Assembly: GCA_022393335.1 (NCBI GenBank)
Contig: JAJEKB010021216.1
Location: 50,016 to 114,015 of the forward strand
Length of the DNA: 64,000 nucleotides
Source of the DNA: Macrotrachela quadricornifera
Taxonomy: Eukaryota > Rotifera > Eurotatoria > Philodinida > Philodinidae
Direction of reading: 5' to 3'
The position numbers were made by a program, and so were the translations under genes. The notes beneath the pieces were generated by a model that was not told the DNA's origin, did no database searches, and worked only from the letters and a program-made list of their open reading frames with translations. Positions 21,199-31,115 of the stretch are shown piece after piece (the stretch's first letter is position 1; each line of letters begins with the position of its first letter).

Positions 21199-21967
21199 TT
21201 GTACAAATATTATTATGTGATCAAATAGTGAACTGTCTACTCTGTAGAGCAACAATGTTGTTATAAGCTCATCCTAGAAAACATTCAAGAATCCATTATT
21301 TGATTCATTTCATTGCGAACAGACTACAGAAACTTTCTGTTCTAATATCTAACATTTGCTTGCCAATTATATGCAACATGTCATAGTAGCTACAAATTTT
21401 TCATCGTAGCACAATATGCAAAATGTTATCCTCTCTTCCTGAGCATAAATTTGAAAGGTTTAGAATGTAAAATGATAAAAATATGAGAGTCACAAAGTGC
21501 ACCTATTTGAATTACGTTTGCTTTAAACTTCCCAAAGTATAGAAGACCATGGAGTGCCTTCGCTTCATAAGCTATAAAATTGGAAATAGACTTGTATCGA
21601 GATCAGTTTTTGTACTAATCAGTAGAACTATATTTTTTCTTACATTTCTCACTTATTCACACCCGTTCTGAACAAAGCGAATCTCTATTTTTTGAGGAAA
21701 CTTTTGATCTTAGGAGTAGACTTCAATTCTGTGGGGACACAGTGGGAAGTCAAGCAGACATATACGAAAGTGTTCTTTTCCAGAATCTAACCATCTGGAT
21801 AAATACATATAAATATATGGGGATGACCATTCTGGCCGGAAGACCCAATTTCTTCTTTTATTGTCCTGCTTCTACATGGTGGGTTCAAAAAGTTTCCGGC
21901 TTGATTTTATTTAAAAACAACAAGTGCTGTTATATTTCTACTATTGCCTGTATGTATTTCACACAAT
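21199..21967. other. Intergenic region
   Basis: Nothing convincing. The open frame starting near 21742 lacks family features and is not called. CAAAAAGTTTCCGGCT near 21887 is reminiscent of mariner ends but has no partner. Confidence 0.35.
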
Positions 21968-22039
21968 TCTCTATCTATAAATACAATAAACTCAGTTGAA
22001 TTAAACATATATATGACGATATAGAAATACATTTTAGAC

Positions 22040-22279
22040 CACTATATAGAAGCGGACAGAAAATTAATAGCTAGAGCAAAGTTTTATGTTTTGAATGACC
22101 AATTGCCAACCGATATTTATGAATATATAGCAACAGTTTACGGTGATAATGCTGTATTAGATACTACGGTACTTGAATGGACTCGTCATTTTAAAGGCGA
22201 ATAATTAACTATTGATGTTTGTCCTATACATCGTCGATACGCCATTGACATTGTGTTAGAGAGTATGGGATTTTCGTAA
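22040..22279 (+). pseudogene. Mariner-like transposase N-terminal relic
   Basis: A coding-like stretch gives a helix-turn-helix-type sequence including LPTDIYEYIATVYGDNAV and VLEWTRHFKGE, resembling the first DNA-binding domain of mariner transposases (compare VYRWYAEFKRGR in the intact copy at 9.4 kb). A TAA interrupts it after FKGE, and a second stop follows 26 codons later. Nothing after this keeps a catalytic DDD motif, so the element is dead. Confidence 0.6.
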
Positions 22280-23449
22280 ACTCACTCTAGTCATATATAA
22301 TTCATCATAGGAGAGGGTATGCACTATATATTTGAAATATGATTAGTATCTACTATTTATCTAGGTATGATTTAATTGCCTTCAATCATCAATCTTCTGA
22401 AAGTTTTGAAAGTTATGTTATTCAGAATTTTACAGTAATGTTATTCATATCTCGATTATTATCAATGTATAATAATTCATATTTACAACAACGATTCTAT
22501 TCAAAAAGTATAATGACCGGTAGAGAACTCATCATCATAAACTGTCACTGGACACGGCCAAGCGTTACGGAATTTCATTTTTTCAACTTATCGAATCCAT
22601 ATCTCTTCGATATCAAAAGAAGGCGTCATGAAATTTTCATCATAAATTGAGACTATTAAGCTCTATTACCCGTAAAAATTTCATGAAGGTCACTTTTATA
22701 GAACGTGATTTATTCATGATATATGTTACATTACGGAAGTTCAAAAATGGACAAAATTTTGAGGGTGTACTCAAAGTTGGAAGTTTTATACCGTAATGAA
22801 ATGAATCTTAGAAACTCGTTCCGCAAGAAGTTTGTTCAACTCAGATTGGGTTTTCAGGATGTCGGGCCCATTTGCACTAGACATCATAATGTGTTCCATA
22901 AAAAAACGAAAAAGAGTGCCCGTTACGGAATTTCGTCAATTTTTACTTTTCCACGGAGGACAGTTTAGTGCGATTTTTAGGACGATTTTAAATATAAGGT
23001 TTAACTTTTCTCATTCTGTTATGATTCTATATATTGTTTCCTATAAACTCATCAGTTCATTTTTATCTTCGTTTCGAAATTTCATTGAAAATTTGATTCA
23101 CTTTTTTGACAATCAGGAAAAATTGAAGATTGAAAAACCAGTGAATTTCATGATGTAATCGTGTTTTCGAACTCATAGTAACGGAAAATGGAATCGATGC
23201 CATATGTCAACTGAGCAACTCCACGCGTGGAATATATCTAGTAATATTTCAACCATCCACTCTGATTAATAAAAAATTTTTTCTATAACTTTATGATTTT
23301 GAACCTCTTGCACTGACGGGTGACCGATGGCTGGCCATGCCCCACTATATACTCATACATATTAAATGAAGCGTGGCCTTCTAGGACCAGAAATTTCATC
23401 ATTGGACGGCGATCAAAATTTTTGATTTTCTGTCAGTTCCCATACAATA
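22280..23449. other. Interior of the decayed mariner-type element
   Basis: AT-rich with TTACGGAATTTC-type repeats (near 22566, 22924 and, diverged, 22733). No reading frame shows transposase motifs. Confidence 0.35.
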
Positions 23450-23914
23450 GTCTAAAATATGTTTCTATATCTTCATATATATATTTAATTCAACTGAGCT
23501 TATCATATTTATAGATAGGGATGCACCGGTGGCGGTGATAAACCGTTGCACCGTCCACCGGCCCAAATATAGTACGATAATTATAACAACTAACAATCAG
23601 TTGGTTCAAAAAGATGAAATCATTAGGCATGCAGGTCTGAATTTGATGATTAACACAATTCTTATACGCGGAGTATACCAAAGGCTTGTCTTTTCATATA
23701 ACTAATATGTGATAACGTAAAGGCACTCAAAAATTCAAAAACACTTTTACAATCATATTTTATTAAGTAAAAGTTACATAAAATTCATTAACCATTGATT
23801 CTATAATATTATATATTAAAGATCTTTATTTACAAATCAGATGAGAAAAACAAGTTTGTTATTTTGCGAGTTATTAACATATCAACTCAACTATATTTCA
23901 ATGAATAGAGTTTT

Positions 23915-24649
23915 TAAGGCCCCCCCCCCCTCAAAAATCGATCTCAGCCTAGGAACGTTCAAATGGGCTGAAATTTGGAGCATATGTTGAGACTGAAGTA
24001 AGGAGGCTGTGGTAAAATTTTCAGCCCGATACTATGACGTTTGACAGAGATATGAACCAAACAAGGCTCAAAAATAGCTCTTTTTCTGTCCAAGATTTCT
24101 CGGCTCAGTCTCATGCTATATGTTTATTTTTTTTTTCATTAGAAAGAGCATGTCAGGATGCGGGGCACCATAGAATCCTTTTTTTTAAATTCTTAGATTT
24201 TTAGCGGAGAAAGAAGCTTACAAGTTCGATGACTCAAAAAAAGCGCCAAAAATTGGTGTCTAGTTACATAAATGTCTGTATATATAATAAAAAATAAAGC
24301 TTAATTAAAAAAAAGACTCTATGGTGCCCTGCATCTCGACGCGCTCTTTCAAACAAAAAAAAATTTTAATATATTGAAAGAGGCTAGCCCGAGAAATCTT
24401 GGACAAAAGATTAATAAAATCATAAACCGATAAAAAACGAAAAACATTTTTCGTTTTCCGAAAAAAAAGCATAGTTTTTAAAGAGAGATTAATGAAAACT
24501 ATCAAAATTTTTAGTCAAACAAGGGATTTTGAATAAAAAACCATATCATTTCTGAAAGATCGGAAGACGGGCTATCTTCCCATGCATTTATCTCAATTTC
24601 GAAATTTTTTGCGAAAATTGACTTTTTTTGAGTGGGGGGGGGGCCTTAA
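23915..24649. mobile_element. TTAA-flanked MITE with poly-C ends
   Basis: TTAAGGCCCCCCCCCCCTCA at the left and its complement TGAGTGGGGGGGGGGCCTTAA at the right; inner segments pair too (AAATCTTGGACA/TGTCCAAGATTT, and the AGGATTCTATGGTGCC region). TTAA at both ends is the piggyBac-type target; assignment beyond that is inference. Non-coding. Confidence 0.65.
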
Positions 24650-24879
24650 TATAAATGATGCAAGAACAAGAATATAGTTAACTAGTTAAATGTTAACTTT
24701 GCTAAGTGAGAATTTTTAGCAATGATCGTCTTCAGTTAACAATACTCATTACATCAAGACGGCACTTTTAACTGAAAAGAATAATTGTATGGGCAATTTA
24801 TATATATATACCCCTGGAAAGCAAAAGCTAGACACGGTATTTCCACTATTTTGATACTCTGAAAGAATATTTTGAAGAA

Positions 24880-25510
24880 AATAATTATACTATTGGATAG
24901 CGCTTGGAATTCTCTATCACCTCATATATTTTTATTTTAGTTTGGCTTTAAGCAATACTAAAATAAGTCGAGTATAACGAAAGCACCCTCATATCCAGAT
25001 TTCCAAAAACGTGATTTTATCATTTTCATCGAGATTAGTTTTTTAAAGTTTGTCTCATTATGCAATATCCTTTTCAATAATGCAATTATATATTCTGATA
25101 GCGCATGAAATCAGGGGCGTACCGAGGGGGGGGAGGGCGCGGGGGGCGTAACGCCCCCCTGCTTTGGAAAATTTTCTGTTTTTTTTTGCTCGCCAAAATT
25201 TTAAAAACCGAAAAAAAAATTTTTTGTGCTAAATTTAAACAAAAATTCATGCTGCGCCCCCCCCCCCCCTGTCCTTGACACCTCGGTACGCCTCTGCATG
25301 AAATTCTCCGTCATCTTATGTATTTATCTATTGTCTTGCAGGTATTGATTGAGAAATAATTTGAACACAATGAAGATATCCTCACTTGACAAGGTTTAAA
25401 AGTCTGTATTTTTTCACTGCTTAAGCTCAAGACAAAGTATCAATGTATAGGATGATAGAGAATTTTAAGCGCTACCAGAATATATAATTTGTTTTGTAAA
25501 GATTTATTTC
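24880..25510. mobile_element. Foldback MITE related to the 13.6-15.0 kb element
   Basis: ATAGCGCTTGGAATTCTCTA near 24896 pairs with TAGAGAATTTTAAGCGCTAC near 25457. The phrase AATTCTC(T/C)(A/G)TCATCTTAT is shared with the MITE at 13649-15015. Interrupted by the small hAT MITE at 25112. Boundaries approximate. Confidence 0.5.
25112..25296. mobile_element. hAT-like MITE, 185 bp, exact 8-bp duplication
   Basis: Inverted ends CAGGGGCGTACCGAGG (25112) and CCTCGGTACGCCTCTG (to 25296), flanked by perfect CATGAAAT copies at 25104-25111 and 25297-25304. Long G and C runs lie just inside the ends. Non-coding and probably recent. Confidence 0.85.
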
Positions 25511-26869
25511 TATTGAAACAAGAATATGAGAGAAAAGATAAAAAAGAGGAAAAAATATTTTGCGCAGGCAATCTTCTATCATAGAGTTTAGCAATACCGT
25601 TTCAAAAAGAGGCACCAAAATCTGCTTAGCATATGTCAAAGAGATAACCTGATCGAAAAGCTAAGCTTGAAGATATCTATTACCAATTACTTCACATTGT
25701 AGCAGAAATTAACTAAAAACTGACCGGTGCACCGGTGTCACTGTTTCACCGTACTACGGTGCACCGTACCACCGGTACCACCGGTGCACCGTACCAACTG
25801 ATTCACCGTTCACCGGTGCATCCCTATTTATAGATAGAGAGATGTATGAACTACACACAGACAATAATAAAATGCAGCAACGCTTCTTGTTGTTTTTGAA
25901 TACTCAGTGGAAAATATTCTCATAAAATTCAGATTATCTTTGATTATTCCGACGCCATCCAAATTATTCTTTGAATAATTCGATTTTTTCACCGAAATTC
26001 GGTTAAAAATGATTTTCATACTTGTTTTGACATTAAAAAAATCTTTTTCGAATCATTAAAATCCGCTATTCAGGTTGCAATCAGATTTCAACTAAATTTC
26101 TAATCCAAACAATCGATTTCTCCGATTTCAATTGCAACTGAATCATTATCAATGATTTCAATCAATTTCAACCAGATGGGAAATCAGCGGTGATAGATTA
26201 TTTTGATTTCCATCTAAATGAAATCATAGATAATAATTTGAATAGGTTTCAATTGAATTTATAATCAAAGACGATCAATTCCTCCGATTTCAATCCCACC
26301 TCAATCATAATTAATGATTTCAATTCATTTCAATGAGATTTGCAATCAAGGGTAATAGATTTCTTTGATTTCCATCTGAACTTAATTGCGGATAATGATT
26401 TGAATAGATTTCAATCGGGTTTATAATCAAAGACGATCAATTCGTCTGATTTCAATCCCAACTCAATCATAATTAATGACTTGAATGGGTTTCAATCAGA
26501 TTGGAAATCAAGGGTAACAGGTTTTTTCGATTTGCAGGTCAGCTTAGTCGTAGGTAATGGTTTGAAGAGATTTGAAGCAGATTGGAAATCTAGAATAATA
26601 AATTATCTGGATTTCCACTTAAACTTAATTATAGATAATAGTTTGAATAGGAGTTGTAATCGAAGATATTGGATTTGTCCTATTCGAATCTCATCTTAGT
26701 TGTAGACAATGATCATACAACATTTTGTTGCAATGAGGAGAAGATGATCGAGTTTTCGGAGTAGAATTTGATTGTTAAACGCCAATGTTCATTTCATTTG
26801 TTTTGAGTTTTAGAGAAACGTAACAGCACTTAGATATAGTAATAAAACGCTTAACAGTGCTTTGCATGT

Positions 26870-26990
26870 CACAGGACAGGATTCAGATGAGGAATTGAAC
26901 TACTATGTAGCAAGTGAAATGGAGGCTCTAAAAAGATTCGATAAGGTGTGGAAGGAAGGGAAAAGGAATGGCGTAATAAATTGCTTCTGA
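26870..26990 (+). other. Short coding-like stretch
   Basis: After an acceptor-like GCATGTCACAG the plus strand is open for about 39 codons with an acidic/basic helical composition (DEELNYYVASEMEALKRF), then stops. It sits between the two repeat blocks and could be an exon or relic. Function unknown. Confidence 0.25.
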
Positions 26991-27158
26991 GAGGCGAATA
27001 GAACGGTTATTTACGAGTAAGATGATTGGTTATAACTCTTGTCTAAAGAAAAACTTTATAGATGAGTGGCACGTATTTAATGAAGGTTATTCGCGAAAAT
27101 ATAGTAACTGCGTTAGGCATCGAAGGTATGTTTAAATCGTTGACTCTCCTTGTTATAT

Positions 27159-27380
27159 TTATGATGGATGGGTTAAGTTTGGAAAACGGTAGAAACAGCT
27201 TTTGCCACTAGGACTCTCGTAAAAAGCGGTCTTTTCTATGAAGTCATTGATGTCGGTTAAGATATAGGACCATTCATTCGATGTAGCTGTTAATATTGTA
27301 GAACATTCGACGGTTTGAGAGCCATCAATAGAACAAACCAGTGGTGACCCGTTCACGAAGTGCGCAACATACAGGAGTGC
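27159..27380 (-). pseudogene. Coding-like fragment, unknown secreted-type sequence
   Basis: The minus strand is open for ~72 codons beginning LLYVAHFVNGSPLVCSID and ending PNLTHPS. Balanced codon use and Cys/Ser-rich content are unlike the AT-rich surroundings. It starts abruptly at the boundary of the TIR element at 27381, suggesting a gene cut by that insertion. No ATG at its start and no recognised domain. It may or may not be connected to the GH16 pseudogene on the far side of the element. Confidence 0.35.
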
Positions 27381-28763
27381 CCAGTGGAAAATATTCTACC
27401 TAACTTCGAATAATTTTTGTTTCAATAATCCGTTTTCTCTGAAAAAATCGGATGACAAATGATTTTCATTCTTGTTTTGACGCCAAAAAAATTTTTTTTC
27501 GATCATTAAAACCCGTTATTCATGTTGCAATCAGATTTTAATTAAATTTCTGATTGGGAAAATCCATTTCTCCGATTTTAATCCTAACTCAATTGGACTT
27601 GATAATTTTACTGAATTTTAATGAGATTTGTTATTAGAGGCAATCAACTTCTTCGATTTCAGTTTGAACTTAATCGTAGATAATGATTTGAATAGATTTC
27701 GATTGGATTTATAATCAAAGATAATCGATTTCTCTGATTTCAATCCTGTCTCAATCATGGATAATTATTTCCACGTATTTCAATCAGATTTGAAATCAAT
27801 GACATTAGATTATTTTGATTTCCATCCAAACTTAATTATATATAATGATTTGAATAGATTTCAATCGGATTTATAATCGAAGATAGTCAATTTCTGTCAT
27901 TCCAATCCTAATTCAAATGTATTGAAATCATTATCTATAATTTAGTTTAGGTTAAAATCAAAAAAATCTTTTACCCTTGATTTCAAACCTGATTGAAATG
28001 GATTGAAATCATAACTTATGATTGAGTTGGGATTGAAATCATAATTTATGATTGAGTTGGGATTAAAATCGGAAAAGAGTATAGTTGTCTTTGATGATAA
28101 ATCCGATTGGAATCGAATCAAATCATTATTCTATGATTAAGTTCAGGTGGAAATCAAAATAATCTATTACCATTAATTTCCAATCTGGTTGAATTTGATT
28201 GAAATGATTAATTATGTTTGAGTTGCGATTGAAATCGGAGAAATCGATCGTTTGAATTACAAATTTAGTTGAAATCTGATTGCAACCTGAATAACGGATT
28301 TCAATGCTTCTAAAAAGATTTTTTTAATGTCAAAACAAGAATGAAAATCGTTTTTAATCGAATTTCTGTAGAAAAATCGGATTATTCAAAGAATAATCTG
28401 AAACGCGTCAGAATAATGAAAAATAATCTGAATTTAGTTAAAATATTTTCGAGGGCGACCAACTGAAACCGAATTTAGTCGGTTCGCATTGAAGTTGATG
28501 AAAACCGTTGAAGCTCTTAATCGAATATTGAGCATTTGTGGAAGGTAATGAAGCTTGATCGATTTCAGCGGAAATAGACAAAGATTAATTAAATTTCTAA
28601 TGGATTGGTCAGGTTTTCTGAGAGAAAATCTATTTTGATCGATTTTTTTACTTTTAAATCATTATAATTGATTATTTTGGCCTTAATCGATTTCTAATGT
28701 AATTGCGCCATCCCATATTTAAAACAATTTATATAGGAATTCCAGCTTTAATATATGAGTCTG

Positions 28764-28856
28764 ACTTTAGCATAGTGGTAACTCTATAGTTTGTTAACAT
28801 TGAAAGTTGCAAAAAGCATAGACTTTTCGAGGGTTTCGAGGTCGAATCTCGAGAAA
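28764..28856 (+). other. tRNA-like (pol III promoter-like) sequence
   Basis: Box A-like TTAGCATAGTGGTAAC (28767-28782) and box B-like AGGTCGAATCTCG (28839-28851) lie ~60 bp apart. No cloverleaf can be drawn with full stems. This is probably a tRNA-derived head within the repeat array. Confidence 0.35.
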
Positions 28857-29107
28857 AATGCTATTTATCGATATACCTGATTAAAATCGATTATATTGCA
28901 ATAATCGATTAAAACCGATTATATAAAAATAATCAATTATGATTGATTAAAAAGTAACAATGTCAAACCAAGTAAAAGGTAAGAATAGATTCAAATCGAT
29001 GAAAGGGCAAGTGCTACGGTAAAATCGGCTTAAGAGATGATCACAGATTAAAACCGAATATCCAGCAGTCATTAACGATCATCGATGAAAAGTACCTAGC
29101 CAAAAAT

Positions 29108-29372
29108 TGCAAGTTAAATCCGGCAAATCCTGTAATCATAATCAAAATTATCAACTCGATTATTCTGCATCATCATCCAGATTATAATATATTGTAATCG
29201 AAGTTTTAATCCATTACAATCGTTGAAATCGATTTTGATACGCATCAAAATCGATTTTTATGATTATGAAAGATTAAAAATCCGATTGCAGTATATTATA
29301 ATCTAGATGATGGTGCAGAATAATCGGGTTGATAATTTTGATTATCATTACAGATTTTGCTAGATTTAATCC
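29108..29372. repeat. Inverted repeat (hairpin) at the end of the composite array
   Basis: AATCAAAATTATCAACTCGA near 29140 pairs with TCGGGTTGATAATTTTGATT near 29325, and ATTCTGCATCATCATCCAGA pairs with TCTAGATGATGGTGCAGAAT. The centre is near 29240. Confidence 0.65.
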
Positions 29373-29399
29373 TAAAATTTTCCACTGGGCTCTGTTGAC

Positions 29400-30175
29400 A
29401 GACACAGAACCAATCAACTATAATCTATTATGACCAAACAATTGTATTATCAAGTAGTCCATCCCAGGCTTCTTCCACAGTCAAATTGAGAATTATATAA
29501 AATGGGCAATATCCAGTAAAGGCTCTCATAGGATTAATAGAATCTAGAATATTAGTTGTATCGAACTTGAAATATATAGATTCATTGACATCAATATTTC
29601 TATTCGCCGGTGTCCATTCAATCCAATAGACGAAACTATGATAATGAAGCGTTAAATCACCTACTGATTTCCACACATTTGATTTAAATAAATTTATCAT
29701 AGACAGGATTCATTGTATTTGATTGATTATTCCATTGAACTGTAACATTTGCATATTAATCGGTTAGATTTCCATGTGCACTACCTCTGACCATCTCCAC
29801 AATATTAATTTCACCAACTGTTGCCAAACTAACATGGTATGGACCATCATTTTCTATTAATCGTCACATGGGTCACATACCTTGTCCATGAGGTAAACGA
29901 ATTTTAACTGAGAAAATTGCATAAATAGCCTCTTGAAAATATTGGTTTCGAAGCATAGCTGATGTACATGATCCATTCATTGCTATAATAATCAATTGTT
30001 CATTTTGTATATATATTTTTTGAATTGAATCTCTGGTGTTGTATTCCTCTATCGAGATTAGAATCGATTGTAACGAAATAGTTGACAATGAATAGACTAT
30101 TTCGTTTGTTGTGATCACAATGACGAACTGGAAAAGTAGCGTTCTACCGGTATCCCAAATATGTGAATGTTCACT
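29400..30175 (-). pseudogene. GH16 beta-1,3-glucanase-like pseudogene
   Basis: GH16 enzymes hydrolyse beta-1,3(-1,4)-glucans outside the cell. Reading the minus strand: LIIIAMNGSCTSAMLRNQYF, then FSVKIRLPHGQGM (the family's KLPxGxGxWPA block), then GEINIVEMVRGSAHG at the ExDxxE active site, then FVYWIEWTP and FYIILNLTVEEAWDG (the usual NLAVGG block). Lesions: TGA at 29873-29875 and TGA at 29864-29866, both where Trp would be expected; TAA at 29756-29758; a frameshift near 29690; and Asp replaced by Asn in the active site. No signal peptide or start remains. A TIR element abuts the 3' end at 29392. The family call rests on motif order and is fairly firm; the gene is dead. Confidence 0.75.
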
Positions 30176-30179
30176 TTAC

Positions 30180-31115
30180 TACTTTATCATCCATTTGTGT
30201 TCGTATCATACGAAACACGCCCTTACATAAGAGATCACGAAAGAGGAAGAGTGAAATGCAGAACAAAAGAAAAGGATAAGGGGATGCATATACACAACAT
30301 CGATACGCGATCACCCCTTAATCGAGTGCATCATTCTTATTCATACAGTTGATCGATGCGCATGATATGATGTAAGTGTAATATCACATAAGAGTGATAT
30401 CATGTAATAGTGGGATGCCTATCGACACATTTATTTAAGGGTAAGTAAAATTTTCAGATATATATTCACTACATCTATTTACGGTGCAATCACTTCCACT
30501 CTCACATTAATAACTTGAGTATTTTATATAATGTTTTCAAAGACTTTTTTCAAACTTTGATAAAAATAGGAATTATTTAATAGAATTCTATAGATTACTA
30601 ATGCAACCAATGATTAACGTTTTTCTTTTCGTATTTCTATGTCATCAACTAATCTTCAGAATCAAAAGGGTTTTTTTCTCGTTACATCCACAAGAATGAA
30701 AAAAATAAAAGAACCACATTTTACGTTGATAGTTACGATGACTGCTGTCATTTTATTTCACCTGTTCTCCCTCTGACGTTGAAACACGTGTAATAAAAAA
30801 AATGGTAAGGAAGAAGACATATATATAAATAACATACATTTCATAATAAGCAACAAAAAAGTAAGCGATGAAGAATGTAAGTTTGTTTGATTAGCATTAT
30901 TAAGATAAGGTATGACGAGTTGAAGATTTTTCCAACTATTCCGTTTTCATTACTACATCTATAAAACTTATTGGAAGAACTACATTTTATTTTTTATTTT
31001 TTACGCAATAAAAATATTAATTTCCTTTATTTTTTTCTTTTGTCATAAATCAAATAAATTTTTGTATGATATACTCTATCTTTACTATATAGTTCTTCTT
31101 TCAGATAGAACAATA
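30180..31115. other. Intergenic region and 5' flank of the GTPase gene
   Basis: AT-rich with no coding frame. Imperfect inverted TGATATCA-type motifs at 30390-30410. The last part holds a pyrimidine-rich acceptor (TTCTTCTTTCAG, ending 31104) twelve bases before the ATG. Confidence 0.4.
31093..31104 (+). promoter_or_regulatory. Strong 3' splice site just upstream of the GTPase ATG
   Basis: TTCTTCTTTCAG lies 11 nt before the ATG at 31116. It is either the end of a 5'-UTR intron or a spliced-leader trans-splice acceptor, as used by many rotifer mRNAs. It decides the start in favour of 31116 over the upstream ATG at 31062, which would be removed. Confidence 0.55.

Larger units (their letters stand above)
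23516..25826. mobile_element. hAT-like non-autonomous element with ACCGGTGCACC repeats
   Basis: Inverted ends TAGGGATGCACCGGTGG (23516) and CACCGGTGCATCCCTA (to 25826), flanked by an exact 8-bp duplication TTTATAGA (23508-23515 and 25827-25834). This is a hAT signature. The right subterminal 120 bp carries many ACCGGTGCACCG-type palindromes. No transposase frame is seen. It hosts three smaller elements (23.9-24.6, 24.9-25.5 and 25.1-25.3 kb). Confidence 0.85.
21968..25841 (+). mobile_element. Decayed mariner-type element with ~70-bp inverted ends, split by a hAT-like element
   Basis: Left end CTCTATCTATAAATACAATA, followed by CTCAGTTGAATTAAACATAT, matches the complement of ~23450-23515, so ~70-bp inverted repeats delimit a ~1.55-kb element. 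A transposase relic lies just inside the left end. The last bases of the right end are displaced to 25835-25841 by the hAT-like insertion at 23516. Confidence 0.65.
25905..29392. repeat. Composite array of ~160-bp AT-rich repeats and inverted arms
   Basis: Units with GATCAATTCCTCCGATTTCA, AATCCCAACTCAATCATAAT and GATTTCCATCTGAACTTAAT recur about every 160 bp at 26110-26600. The same units run at 27540-28250, largely in inverted orientation in the right part. The left-end sequence CAGTGGAAAATATTCT occurs at 25908 and 27384, and its complement ATTTTCCACTGGG ends at 29392. So at least one TIR element (27381-29392) and probably a second, nested or duplicated copy are present. No transposase found. 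Confidence 0.65.

Noticed and set aside
29848..29873. A 27-nt intron in the GH16 relic (GTATGTGACC...TAATAG)
   Set aside because: Too short compared with the 45-60-nt introns in this window, and reading through gives the family's WPxxW block with two TGA codons, so nonsense mutations explain it better.
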